DNA from: Citreicoccus inhibens
GTDB lineage: Bacteria > Myxococcota > Myxococcia > Myxococcales > Myxococcaceae
Direction of reading: 5' to 3'
Assembly (NCBI RefSeq): GCF_019039035.1
Contig: NZ_JAHNZT010000016.1
Coordinates: 1-64,000 of the forward strand
Length of the DNA: 64,000 nt
Position 1 is the first letter of the stretch. Each line of letters opens with the position of its first letter. Positions 9,690-20,087 of this stretch are shown here, in pieces. Under the pieces are notes generated by a model. That model made no database searches. It was not told the DNA's origin and saw nothing but the letters and a program-made list of their open reading frames with translations. The translations under genes were made by a program, and so were the position numbers.

Positions 9690-10574
9690 TCAATCCTTCC
9701 GCGCGCGCTCCAGTTCTTCAACGAGGAGTTCCGCGACGCGACGCACGCGCGGAATGTCGAGCGCGGATTTCGCGCAGACCACATATAGAGGGCCGCGCTG
9801 ATGAGGCCCCAGGTCGATGCGGAGCGGCACGAGCGAGGACGTGCGCGCGAAGCCATGCCGGAGGCGCGGCAGCACCATGGCCCCGACCCCGGCCTCCGCC
9901 GCCGCGAGTTGCACGAGGAATTGATCCGACGCGAAGACGGGCTCGAACCCAGGGACGAGCGCCGCCAGCTGCGGGTTCGGCGGCACGTCCTCGAACGGCG
10001 GCGCCCAGGCGATCCACGGCAGGTCCTGGAGTCGAGGCCTGCGCGGCAGTCGCTGCGCGAGCGCCCGTGACACGAAGACCGCGTTCTCCACCTCCACCGT
10101 GTGGACCGTGGTGAGGTCTGCTTGCGAGGGCGCCCGTGAGCGCAGCGCGAGATCCGCCTCACCGCGTCCCAGGTCCAGGTGCGTCACCGACGAGAGGACC
10201 TCCACGCGCATCCCGGGGTGCTTCTGCAAGAGCTTCCCCGCGAACGGCGCGAGGAAGTCGAAGGCGACGAACGGCATGGAGGTGATGCGGATGACGCCGC
10301 GAGGCTCACGGTCCGCGGTGTCCGCGGCACGGCTCACCTCTCCGGCCCACTCCGCCATCCGCCGCGCCGGCCCGAGCAAACGCTCCCCGGCACTCGTCAA
10401 GGTGGCGCCGCTGACGCCCCGGCGAAACAGCGCCTCCCCCACCGCGTACTCCAGGTCCGCCAGACGGCGACTCACCGTCGGCTGCCCGAGCCGCAGCTTG
10501 CGCGCCGCACCACTCACGCTGCCGGCCTCCGCCACGGCCAGGAACAATCGGACGTCATCCCAGGGGATATCCAT
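9690..10574 (-). CDS. LysR-type transcriptional regulator
   Basis: 294 residues. The N-terminal winged helix-turn-helix contains the LysR signature LFLAVAEAGSVSGAARKLRLGQPTVSRRLADLE. The effector domain begins at about residue 90 (GVIRITSMPFVAFDFLAPFA) with two alpha/beta lobes. It is divergent from a metallo-beta-lactamase-fold gene with 83 bp between start codons, the standard arrangement for a LysR regulator controlling its neighbour. The inducer is unknown. Confidence 0.94.
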   Translation of the reverse strand: MDIPWDDVRLFLAVAEAGSVSGAARKLRLGQPTVSRRLADLEYAVGEALFRRGVSGATLTSAGERLLGPARRMAEWAGEVSRAADTADREPRGVIRITSMPFVAFDFLAPFAGKLLQKHPGMRVEVLSSVTHLDLGRGEADLALRSRAPSQADLTTVHTVEVENAVFVSRALAQRLPRRPRLQDLPWIAWAPPFEDVPPNPQLAALVPGFEPVFASDQFLVQLAAAEAGVGAMVLPRLRHGFARTSSLVPLRIDLGPHQRGPLYVVCAKSALDIPRVRRVAELLVEELERARKD

Positions 10575-10657
10575 ATTCGGATGGCATCATGCGTGATTCG
10601 CTGTTTTCAATCCACGAGCGGATGGATACCTTGGGGGCACTTCAGGAGATACATCCC

Positions 10658-11608
10658 ATGCGCATCGCCCTCGCCATCCTCGCCGCCGCAGTCATTGCCG
10701 TGGCCCTCGCCGTGCTTATCGGCTTCGCCCCCACCCACCACCCGGTGCGCTCCGTGGCGGGCCTGGGCGTGGCGCGCGCCTCCCGGGAATTGCTGGCGGT
10801 GATCGACACGCCGGGCCCCGTCGTCCTGGAGACCGTCAACTCGGCGGACTGGGCCGTCACGCGCGACGGCCTCATCAACCTGAAGCACCCCAAGGCGGTG
10901 GCCGCGGGACTCACCGATGGGGACGAGCCCATCCAGATCTATTTCCACGCGCTGCACCACCCCACCCAGGGCCTCTTCATCGTGGACACCGGCGTGGAGA
11001 AGGCCCTGCGCGACCGGCCCGACACCGCGGCCATCCGCGGGTTCATCTCCTCGGCGATGCACCTGGAGAAGATGAAGTTCCACCAGCCGCTGGGGGACTA
11101 CCTCGCGGCCCACTCCAATGAGCCACTCCAGGGCGTGCTCCTCACGCACCTGCACCTGGACCACGTGACGGGCATGGCGGACGTGCCCGCGGGGACGCCC
11201 GTCTACACCGGCCCGGGTGAGGCCACCGACCGCAACGTGCTCAACGCCCTCATGGCCCCGACCGTCGACCGCGCGCTCGCCGGCAAGGGCGACATCAACG
11301 AGTGGCCCTTCCACCCGGACGCCGACCACCGCTTCGAGGGCGTGGTGGATGTGTTCGGCGACGGCTCGGTGTGGGCCATCTGGGTGCCGGGCCACACGGC
11401 GGGCACCACGGCCTACCTCGTGCGCACCACCGAGGGCCCGGTCCTGCTCACCGGTGATGCGTGCCACACGCGCTGGGGCTGGGACAACGAGGTGGAGCCG
11501 GGCTCGTTCACCGCGGACGCGCCGCGCGGCGTCGCCAGCCTGGGCCGACTGCACACGCTGGTGAAGGAGCACCCCGCCATCAACGTGCGCCTGGGCCACC
11601 AGCGCTGA
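10658..11608 (+). CDS. Membrane-anchored metallo-beta-lactamase-fold hydrolase
   Basis: 316 residues. A single N-terminal hydrophobic segment (MRIALAILAAAVIAVALAVL) acts as signal or anchor, followed by an MBL domain with LTHLHLDHVTGM (HxHxDH metal site), later VPGHTAGTTAYLV and LLTGDACHTRWGW. The layout resembles lactonase-like (AiiA-type) enzymes; an N-acyl-homoserine-lactone or other ester substrate is possible but unproved. I start at ATG 10658 after AGGAGA rather than at an upstream Met. Probably the target of the divergent LysR regulator. Confidence 0.88.
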   Translation: MRIALAILAAAVIAVALAVLIGFAPTHHPVRSVAGLGVARASRELLAVIDTPGPVVLETVNSADWAVTRDGLINLKHPKAVAAGLTDGDEPIQIYFHALHHPTQGLFIVDTGVEKALRDRPDTAAIRGFISSAMHLEKMKFHQPLGDYLAAHSNEPLQGVLLTHLHLDHVTGMADVPAGTPVYTGPGEATDRNVLNALMAPTVDRALAGKGDINEWPFHPDADHRFEGVVDVFGDGSVWAIWVPGHTAGTTAYLVRTTEGPVLLTGDACHTRWGWDNEVEPGSFTADAPRGVASLGRLHTLVKEHPAINVRLGHQR

Positions 11609-11677
11609 AGCCCGAAGCCAACGCTCCCCGCGCGACCCCCATTGCGCGCCCGAGCGGGGCCTCTATCCTGCGCCGCC

Positions 11678-12715
11678 ATGGCAACCCACTTCGACCCCAG
11701 CGCCGCGGCGCAGTCCGACTCCGGCATCTTCGGCCTCCCTCACACGCCCGAGGAGGCCCACGTCGTCGTCATCCCCGTCCCCTTCGAGGCCACCACCAGC
11801 TACGGCGGTGGCACGTCGGATGGCCCCTCGGCCGTGCTGGAGGCGAGCCGCCAGGTGGACCTGTTCGACGTGGAGACGGGCCGCCCCTATGAGCGCGGCA
11901 TCGCCCTGCTCCCCGAGTCCGAGGACCTGCGCGCCTGGAACACCGAGGCCAAGGCGCGCGCCGAGGTCGTCATCGAGGCGGGCGGCATCCACTCCGGTGA
12001 CGCCGAGCTCGTGGCCGCCGCCCGCGACGTCAACGTGCTCTGCGAGAAGATGAACGACGCCGTCTACGCCGAGGCCAGGCGTTGGCTGGAAGAAGGCAAG
12101 CGCGTGTGCGTGCTGGGCGGCGACCACTCCGTCTCCTACGGCATCATCCGCGCCCACGCGGAGAAGTACCCGGGAATGGGCGTGCTGCACCTGGACGCGC
12201 ACGCCGACCTGCGCGTGGCCTATGAGGGCTTCACCTGGTCGCACGCGTCCATCATGTACAACGTGGCGCGCAACCTGCCGGGCGTGAAGACGCTGGTGCA
12301 GGTGGGCCTGCGCGACATGAGCCAGGAGGAGTTCAAGTACATCGAGGACTCGAAGGGCCGCATCCACGGCTTCTTCGATGCCACGCTCCAGCAGAACCGC
12401 TTCGATGGCATGACGTGGAACCAGCAGGTGAAGCAGATGGTGGAGCTGCTGCCCCAGCAGGTCTACCTGTCGTTCGACATCGACGGGTTGGACCCCACGC
12501 TGTGCCCGAACACCGGCACGCCCGTGCCGGGGGGCCTGTCCTTCGCGGAGACGGTGGCCATCGTCGCCGGCATCGTCCGCTCGGGCCGGACCATCATCGG
12601 CCTGGACTTGGTGGAAGTGGCGCCGGACCCGAACGGCGGCGAGTGGGACGCGAACGTCGGCGCCCGGCTCCTCTACAAGATGATCGGCTGGATGCTGAAG
12701 TCCGAGCAGCGCTAG
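11678..12715 (+). CDS. speB: Agmatinase / arginase-family ureohydrolase
   Basis: 345 residues with all three ureohydrolase manganese motifs: LGGDHSVSYG, HLDAHADLR and SFDIDGLDPTLCP. The enzyme hydrolyses agmatine to putrescine and urea, or a related guanidino substrate, with a binuclear Mn centre in the cytosol. The overall length and the C-terminal GLDLVEVAPDPN segment favour agmatinase over arginase, but substrate choice cannot be fixed from sequence. Start chosen at MATHFDP. A 13-bp perfect hairpin follows the stop. Confidence 0.9.
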   Translation: MATHFDPSAAAQSDSGIFGLPHTPEEAHVVVIPVPFEATTSYGGGTSDGPSAVLEASRQVDLFDVETGRPYERGIALLPESEDLRAWNTEAKARAEVVIEAGGIHSGDAELVAAARDVNVLCEKMNDAVYAEARRWLEEGKRVCVLGGDHSVSYGIIRAHAEKYPGMGVLHLDAHADLRVAYEGFTWSHASIMYNVARNLPGVKTLVQVGLRDMSQEEFKYIEDSKGRIHGFFDATLQQNRFDGMTWNQQVKQMVELLPQQVYLSFDIDGLDPTLCPNTGTPVPGGLSFAETVAIVAGIVRSGRTIIGLDLVEVAPDPNGGEWDANVGARLLYKMIGWMLKSEQR

Positions 12716-12726
12716 TCACGCGCCAG

Positions 12727-12766
12727 CCCGGCGCTCGAGCAGGAGTCCTGTCCCTCGAGCGCCGGG
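12727..12766. terminator. Strong bidirectional terminator hairpin
   Basis: CCCGGCGCTCGAG at 12727-12739 pairs perfectly with CTCGAGCGCCGGG at 12754-12766 (13 bp, 14-nt loop). It lies between the convergent agmatinase and S37 peptidase genes. The right arm is followed by GCGG, not a U run. Confidence 0.75.
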
Positions 12767-12779
12767 GCGGCTCACCGCG

Positions 12780-14237
12780 CTACAGCCTCGGGCGGTCCTC
12801 GACCACGGGAGCGAAATCTCCAGTGGCCTCGGGCGCCAGGGTCCGCGCCTGAACGGCCGGCGGCGTGACGCCCATCCAGGCGGACAGGCGCGTCAGGGCC
12901 AGTGTCCGCTCGGGCTCGGGCAGCCGGACAATCTGCGCGGTGAGGTGGTTGGCGTTCGGCACCGTGAAGCGGAGTGAGTCATTGCGCTCCCGCACGTCGA
13001 AGGCGCCCGCGGACCAGGGATCGCGGTCCGCATAGAGGAACAGCATCCGCTCCCCCTCCCGCCGGACCCAGTGCTCCACGCGCAGCATCAGGTCGCGATC
13101 GAACCGCTTCTCCACGGGGAACGGGAGATAGGCGGACGGCACGTCCTCACGCGCGTACCGCAACAACCCATGCAGGTGATGGGTGGGGTAGCGGTTCCAG
13201 CCCAGCTCCGTGGCGGACTGGTAGTAGTAGGCCGCGAAGTAGTCGAGCGACGCATCCCCATAGGTGGACGCCATGCCGGTGATGTCATCGAGGAAGGCGA
13301 AGACTTGGGTCGCCGGAGCGCCGGGCGCGGGGATCTGCTCGCACAAGGACGGCGTGCCGTACTGCCAGAAATAGAAGGGCGTCTCGACGATGCCGAACTC
13401 CAGGGACCGGTCGACGCCCAGCACGCCGTAGGTGTCCCCCGTCTCCGCCATGAAGGGGAGCAGCTCCGCGCGGCGCGACAAGGCGTCTCGCTGGAAGTCG
13501 CGCAGCTTCTCCCGGCAGGCCTCGTCGCCCACCCGCTCCAGGAAGTGGACGAAGCGCCCGTCATCCAAGCCATGCGTGTTCGGCGCCACGTAGGCCACGG
13601 TGGCGTCCACGTCATTCGGAAAGTAATAGCGGTGGTAGACGGCGGACATGCCGCCCTTGCTGCCGCCCGTCGTCAGCCAATGGCCAGCATAGACAGACTT
13701 GAAGGCCTGGATGATGCGGTGGTAGTCGCTCGCGGCCTGCCAGATGTCGAGCAGCTTCCAGTCATTGGACGCCGGCCGAGAGGCACCGAAGAAGCGGTGC
13801 TCCAACGAGAGCTGATTGGCCCCGAGCAACGCGGTGGGCTCGTACTGCGAGGGCCGCCCGTTCAGACTGTACCCGCCCGAGTACACCACCATGGGCGCGG
13901 ACACGGAGCGATGCAGCAACGTGGCCCGCAGCTGGAAGTGCTCTCCCCCCGGGGTGCGGTGATCCGCCGGCTGCTCGAAAGAGAGGCGGAAGAAGCGCGT
14001 GCCTTGAATGGGCGAGGGCGCCTCTCCCAGCACCGTCAGCCCAGGGATGGCCTGGAGCCGAGTGAGGATGTCCTCGGTGTCCGCGCCGGCCTCCAAGGCC
14101 CCCGCGACCTGGCCAGGCGGCACGGCAGGAAGGGCTCCGGGCCCCTCTGGAACAGGACCGCCGCAGGCTTGCATCACCAGGGCCGCGGCCAACCACCCCA
14201 GGCTCCGAGACAAGCCAACGCGTCTTGACGAACTCAT
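12780..14237 (-). CDS. Secreted lipoprotein peptidase, PS-10/S37 (S28-like) family
   Basis: 485 residues. The N-terminus is a lipoprotein signal (LGWLAAALVMQACGG, lipobox Cys ~28). The catalytic core is an alpha/beta-hydrolase peptidase: nucleophile motif TGGSKGGMSAVYHRYYFP followed by DVDATVAYVAPNTHG, which is close to Streptomyces tripeptidyl aminopeptidases (S37). A late FLYADRDPWS carries the acid residue, and NANHLTAQIV near the C-terminus supplies a plausible catalytic His. It probably trims peptides outside the cell. Upstream (14238-14340) is relatively AT-rich and likely holds the promoter. Confidence 0.85.
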   Translation of the reverse strand: MSSSRRVGLSRSLGWLAAALVMQACGGPVPEGPGALPAVPPGQVAGALEAGADTEDILTRLQAIPGLTVLGEAPSPIQGTRFFRLSFEQPADHRTPGGEHFQLRATLLHRSVSAPMVVYSGGYSLNGRPSQYEPTALLGANQLSLEHRFFGASRPASNDWKLLDIWQAASDYHRIIQAFKSVYAGHWLTTGGSKGGMSAVYHRYYFPNDVDATVAYVAPNTHGLDDGRFVHFLERVGDEACREKLRDFQRDALSRRAELLPFMAETGDTYGVLGVDRSLEFGIVETPFYFWQYGTPSLCEQIPAPGAPATQVFAFLDDITGMASTYGDASLDYFAAYYYQSATELGWNRYPTHHLHGLLRYAREDVPSAYLPFPVEKRFDRDLMLRVEHWVRREGERMLFLYADRDPWSAGAFDVRERNDSLRFTVPNANHLTAQIVRLPEPERTLALTRLSAWMGVTPPAVQARTLAPEATGDFAPVVEDRPRL

Positions 14238-14347
14238 GCACGCTCCGCTGTTTGGGTTTGCAATACGAACTGCCCCGCGCGGCCCGAGGCATCACAAACC
14301 TAACAGATGACGCATGCGATCATCACGGAGGGTCATGCAGGACTTCG

Positions 14348-15361
14348 TCAGGCACTGCGCGGCAGATGGAGGTTGAACGCGGTGCCGGCGCCCACCGCGC
14401 GTGGCTCCACGGACATCCGGCCCCCGTGCAACTTCGCCAGCTCGGCGGCGAGATAGAGGCCCAGTCCCTCGCTTCCCCGCGGGCCGTGCGCAAACGGCTC
14501 GGACCACGTGGGCAGCGCTTCCGTGGGCGCATCGGTCCGCTCGTCCGCCACGCGCACCGTGACGAGTGAGCACGACGCGCGCAACTCCACCGACACACCG
14601 CCTCCGGGCCCCATCGCGCTCGCCAGCAACGCGTCCAGCGCCAGGCGGATCCGATCCGCGTCGAAGGTCAGGCCCACCGGCTCGGACGGGAGGGCCAGCC
14701 GCACCGCCGCGCCCGGCACGCGCGCTCGCCACTGGGCCACGGCGTCGCGCAGGTGCGCCCGGAGATCTCCCGTCACGGGCCGCAGGCGCAGCGAGCCTTC
14801 GGCCAGGAGCGCGGCGTCCCGGAGGTGCCGTCCCAGCAGCTCCAGCGACTGGAGTTGGAAGCCCAGCGCGCTCACCGCGCCCAGGTCCACCCCGGGGCTG
14901 TCGCGCAGGCGCTCGAGGTGCTCACGCGCCTGCCACAGCGGGCCCTGAAGCGCGTGGCCCACCCACTGCCCCAGCGCCTCCGCCGTGGTGTTCGCGGGCG
15001 CTTGCGGCGGCGGCTCGGCCTCCAGGGACTGACGAACCAGCGCCTCGAAGTCGTTGATCTCGAAGGGCTTGTTGAGGAAGGCCCACGCATCGGGCGTCCC
15101 CGTGGACAGCACCCCGCTCAGCAGGATGACCGGGACCGCGTGAAGAATGGGCTCGGCCTTCATGCGCCGGCACAGCTCCACGCCGCTCATGCGCGGCATC
15201 ACGTGGTCCGTCACCACCAGTCGAGGACTTCGCGCCCGGGCCAGCCCCAACGCCTCCTCTCCATCCCTCGCCTGCACCACGTCATGGCCCAGGTCTTCCA
15301 CCACCTGACTCAGGACCTCCAGAACCGCGGGTTCATCGTCCGCAACCAGGACGAGACTCAT
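14348..15361 (-). CDS. Receiver domain fused to a degenerate histidine-kinase ATPase
   Basis: 337 residues. Residues 1-120 are a CheY-like receiver with VADDEP, phospho-acceptor VVTDHVMP and LLSG..LNKPF. A long helical region (about 135-220) stands where DHp helices would be. The C-terminal part resembles a GHKL ATPase with a good G2 box (GSEGLGLYLAAELAKLHGG) but no N-box Asn (LDALLASAM) and no DxGxG (VADERTD). ATP binding is therefore doubtful. I start at MSLVLVADDE after GAGAGGAAG. It is a likely signalling adaptor rather than an active kinase. Confidence 0.85.
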   Translation of the reverse strand: MSLVLVADDEPAVLEVLSQVVEDLGHDVVQARDGEEALGLARARSPRLVVTDHVMPRMSGVELCRRMKAEPILHAVPVILLSGVLSTGTPDAWAFLNKPFEINDFEALVRQSLEAEPPPQAPANTTAEALGQWVGHALQGPLWQAREHLERLRDSPGVDLGAVSALGFQLQSLELLGRHLRDAALLAEGSLRLRPVTGDLRAHLRDAVAQWRARVPGAAVRLALPSEPVGLTFDADRIRLALDALLASAMGPGGGVSVELRASCSLVTVRVADERTDAPTEALPTWSEPFAHGPRGSEGLGLYLAAELAKLHGGRMSVEPRAVGAGTAFNLHLPRSA

Positions 15362-15619
15362 GCGTCCACTTCCTCTCAGCGGCCACGCCCAGGGGAGTTC
15401 CGCGCGTGCCTTCGCGCCACCAACACCGCCGCCCGCTCCCACGCCCGCCCCCTTGAGGGCCATGGGACCTCGGGACAGAAGGTCCACGGGTTCACGGAAG
15501 AGAGACCTGGACTATGAAGGACCGAGCACTCATTCCGGACATCCTCGGGAATGCCGGAGCCTTCCCAACAGTCCGGATGTTGCTCGGAAGACACTCCGAC
15601 ACGGAGCACGGAGGAAGAC

Positions 15620-16960
<1,341 letters not shown>

Positions 16961-17011
16961 TCCTTACAGGGATTCCAGGATCGGCGGGAACGGCACTAGC
17001 ATGGGTCCCCC

Positions 17012-19018
17012 ATGAGTCCGGTCCGCTACGTGTCGCTCGGTCCTCTTCTTTCGGGAGAGGGCTCGCGAGCCTTCCTCGGCCTGTCGATGGAGGAGGCCCG
17101 CCCACCGATTCCCGTGGTGCTCATTTGGGCACCGCAGGAGATTGCTCAAGACGCGGACCTGACGGCGCGCCTGGAGCGAGAGACGGAGCGCGCGCTCGTC
17201 TTCGAGCACCCGAACATCCTGCGGGTCCACGGGCTGACGCGATTGGACGGAGGGCTGGCGCGCGTCACCGAGTTCGCGGATGGCGAGCCGCTGCGCAAGG
17301 TGCTGGAGGCGCACCCCCGCATGCCGGCGCACTTCGCCGCGCTGGTGGTCGCCGACGCGGCCAAGGGCCTCCACTACGCCCACGTGGCCGGCAATGACGA
17401 CGGCTCGCCGCTGGTGCACGGAGACATCCGCCCCGAGACGCTGATGGTCTCGTTCAGCGGCGTCACGAAGGTGTCGGGCTACGGGGCCCTGACGGTGGCG
17501 CCCCGCGAGCGCGGCGGCAAGCGCGTGAAGAACCGGCGCGCGTACACCGCGCCCGAGCAACTCCTGGGAGGCCGCGAGGCCGTCAACGTGCAGTCGGACG
17601 TGTTCCTGCTGGGGCTCACGCTGCACGAGTGCCTCACCGGGAAGATGCCGTTCAAGGAGTCGGCGGATCCGGACAAGGCGGTCATCAATCGCGCCTTGCC
17701 GCCCATGCCCAACGACGTGCCGCTGAAGCTGGACGCGGTGGTGCGTCGCGCCACCAGCAAGCGCGCGATGGAGCGCTATCCCTCGGCGCTCGCGTTTCGT
17801 GAAGCGCTGGTGGAGGCGGTGGGCAAGCTGCCCTCGTACGAGTCGTTCGCGGAGTACCTGGCCAAGCTGTTCCCGCCGGAGAGCGACGCACGCGCGGCGC
17901 GGCGACAGCTCATGGAGCGAGGCGCGGCGGAGGCACTCGCCAAGGCCGGTGTTCCGGCGCCGCGCATCGCGGAGTTGATCGCGAAGGGCATCGGCTTCAC
18001 CACGGAGACGCCGGGAGATCCCAACGGTGAACCGGCCAGTGGAGCGGTCCCGGGCACCGCGCCCGTCAACGCAGGCGCGTCCCCCACGGATCCGCGCGTG
18101 GGCACTTCGACGAGCGCCCCCGTCGCCGGAGGCTCCCCGGGCGTATCCGTGCCGCCTGCCTCCACGAACGGCAGCAGCGCCCCGGCGTCCGCGCAGTCCG
18201 CCTCCCCGCATGCGACCGGTGTGACGGGCTCCACGCCTCCCGACCCCACGCTGGGCGCGGGCGTGGCCGCTGTCCCCGTGCGCGCGGCGGGCAACGCGGG
18301 CGCGGCGTCTGCTCCTACGGCGCGGTCCGCGGCGATGCCTCCTGTTCCAACCGGTGGCACGCCAGGTGGAATGCCCTCCGCCGCGCCCGCCGCGCGCCCA
18401 TGGTGGCCCATGGTCACCGTGGGCTTCGTGCTCGTCGCGGGCGCGGGGGCCTTCGTGATGCAGCGCACGTTGCGCGGCACGGTCAGCGTCGAGAACCCTC
18501 CAGCGCAGCCGCCTTCCCCCACCCTCGCCGTCGTCGACGCGGGCGTGCTCGCGGACGCGGGTGCGCACGACGCGGGAGCCTCGGCCACGGTCAGCGAGCA
18601 CCTGGGCATCCTCGACCTCGTCGTCGAGCCGCGCGTGGATGTGTCTCTCAATGCCGCGCTGCTGGGGCGCACGCCGCTCACTGTCTCGCTGCCCCCCGGA
18701 CGGCACACCCTCACGCTGACCAACGGCGCGCTCGGCATCACCGTGGCGCGCACCGTGACGGTGGCGCCCACGGGCAAGACGTCCGTGCAGATCTACCTCA
18801 ACAAGGCCTTCGTCAACGTGCGCGCGCCAGAAGGCGCGAGCGTCACCGTCGACGGTCGACCAGTGGGCACCGCGCCCGTGGACGAGCTCGACGTGTACGA
18901 GGGCTCCCATCGACTCCTCGTCACCGTGGGCGCGGCCCGCTGGCAGAAGTCCTTCACCCTCGAAGCCGGTCAGCGCACGACCTTCACCGTGGACTTCCAG
19001 GAGCCGCCCGAGGAGTAA
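17012..19018 (+). CDS. Membrane pseudokinase with periplasmic PEGA repeats
   Basis: 668 residues. About residues 5-290 adopt the Hanks-kinase fold, but key residues are gone: the beta3 Lys is replaced (PVVLIWA), the catalytic loop is HGDIRPET (Asn replaced by Thr) and DFG is GYG. The APE-like YTAPEQ and DVFLLGLTLHECLTG segments remain. A long Ala/Pro/Thr linker (about 340-455) follows, then one TM helix (WWPMVTVGFVLVAGAGAFV) and two PEGA repeats with GRTPLTVSLPPG and GRPVGTAPVDELDVYEG. I infer a transmembrane scaffold or sensor rather than an active kinase. Confidence 0.88.
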   Translation: MSPVRYVSLGPLLSGEGSRAFLGLSMEEARPPIPVVLIWAPQEIAQDADLTARLERETERALVFEHPNILRVHGLTRLDGGLARVTEFADGEPLRKVLEAHPRMPAHFAALVVADAAKGLHYAHVAGNDDGSPLVHGDIRPETLMVSFSGVTKVSGYGALTVAPRERGGKRVKNRRAYTAPEQLLGGREAVNVQSDVFLLGLTLHECLTGKMPFKESADPDKAVINRALPPMPNDVPLKLDAVVRRATSKRAMERYPSALAFREALVEAVGKLPSYESFAEYLAKLFPPESDARAARRQLMERGAAEALAKAGVPAPRIAELIAKGIGFTTETPGDPNGEPASGAVPGTAPVNAGASPTDPRVGTSTSAPVAGGSPGVSVPPASTNGSSAPASAQSASPHATGVTGSTPPDPTLGAGVAAVPVRAAGNAGAASAPTARSAAMPPVPTGGTPGGMPSAAPAARPWWPMVTVGFVLVAGAGAFVMQRTLRGTVSVENPPAQPPSPTLAVVDAGVLADAGAHDAGASATVSEHLGILDLVVEPRVDVSLNAALLGRTPLTVSLPPGRHTLTLTNGALGITVARTVTVAPTGKTSVQIYLNKAFVNVRAPEGASVTVDGRPVGTAPVDELDVYEGSHRLLVTVGAARWQKSFTLEAGQRTTFTVDFQEPPEE

Positions 19019-19049
19019 GCCCCTCGCCTCGGCCCCCCCTCGCCCCATC

Positions 19050-20045
19050 ATGAGTCTGTCCCTCCTCGCCGCGCTCCTCCTTCATGCCAGCCCGGCGGAA
19101 GCAACCCTCTCCCTGCTCGAACCCACCGCGCGCGGCTGTGACTGGGTGCGCGTAAATGCGCGCACCTCCGAGCGCCGCATCCTCACCACGCTGGAAGTGG
19201 ACTGCCAGGGAGGCACCACCGCGCTGAGCAAGGATGGCTTGCGCGGCGCACTCCGCTTCTGGCGAGGCGGCGTCAGTGCCCCCGTCCTGGGCCGCCCCAC
19301 GTTCCCGGAGAAGTTCCCCTCCCCCGCCTTCAAGGACCGCCTCTTCGAGGTGGAGACGGCCACCGGCGCGCACCAGGAGCTGCCGCTGCCTCCCATCGGC
19401 GAACTCATTGAGTTCGGCTACGACGCAAGCCAGCGGCTCCTCGGCCTCACCGTGCAGCGTGTGACACCCGAGCAGGAACATGCGGGCTTCGCCGAAGTGG
19501 AGGGTCAGCGCATCGTGTTCGACAGTGAGGCGCCGGGCCACCCGCTCCTGGCCCACGCCTTCGTCTTCCGCGACAAGGCCTGGGTGCGGCTGACCACGGA
19601 GGCCACCGACAGCATCCGCGGCATCCGCGGCATGGTGCTGCGCAAGAAGCTGGGAGATCGCGCCAGCGCCGCGCTCGATCCTCGATTCACGCCGGGCGAC
19701 CTCGACGACAACACGCTGCTGGATCAACTCGACACGCTCGCGCCGGAGCAGCCCGAGGGAGAGTGGTCTCTGCTCAAGCGCGGAGGGATGTCGCTCGCGG
19801 TCTGGGCCACGCCCTTCGAGGACGACATGCTCTCCACGGGGCTGGTGCGCCGGGTGGAGGGGCATCAGGCGCTCGCGCTGCCCGGCCACGCGCTCCACGC
19901 GAACGACCTGGCGGGGGTCCAGGTCCGCGGCACGTGGCTGCTCGTGACGCTCGCGGACTCAGGGGGACACCCTCGGCTCTACCGGGGCAAGACGCTCGTC
20001 TGGAGCTCGGAGACCGCCCGAGCCGTGACGTTCTGGCCCCGCTGA
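19050..20045 (+). CDS. Secreted protein of unknown function
   Basis: 331 residues with a short signal peptide (SLSLLAALLLHASPAEA). I do not recognise the family. The sequence is beta-rich and repetitive in a propeller-like way (LVTLADSGGHPRLYRG, LSLLEPTARGCDWVRVN), with two Cys near the N-terminus that could form a disulfide. The gene starts 31 bp after the pseudokinase stop, suggesting co-expression with it. It is convergent with the superoxide dismutase gene, with a hairpin in between. Confidence 0.75.
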   Translation: MSLSLLAALLLHASPAEATLSLLEPTARGCDWVRVNARTSERRILTTLEVDCQGGTTALSKDGLRGALRFWRGGVSAPVLGRPTFPEKFPSPAFKDRLFEVETATGAHQELPLPPIGELIEFGYDASQRLLGLTVQRVTPEQEHAGFAEVEGQRIVFDSEAPGHPLLAHAFVFRDKAWVRLTTEATDSIRGIRGMVLRKKLGDRASAALDPRFTPGDLDDNTLLDQLDTLAPEQPEGEWSLLKRGGMSLAVWATPFEDDMLSTGLVRRVEGHQALALPGHALHANDLAGVQVRGTWLLVTLADSGGHPRLYRGKTLVWSSETARAVTFWPR

Positions 20046-20064
20046 GCGCGGCACTCGGACCCGG

Positions 20065-20081
20065 CCGAGCACCGCGCTCGG
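20065..20081. terminator. Hairpin between convergent genes
   Basis: CCGAGC at 20065-20070 pairs with GCTCGG at 20076-20081 around a 5-nt loop, in the 42-bp gap between the secreted-protein gene and sodB. It probably ends transcription from one or both sides. Confidence 0.55.
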
Positions 20082-20087
20082 GACGAC

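Noticed and set aside
16964-19051. A ~695-codon open frame on the - strand opposite the pseudokinase
   Set aside because: Arg/Gly/His-rich without recognisable motifs; the + strand has kinase-fold and PEGA signatures.
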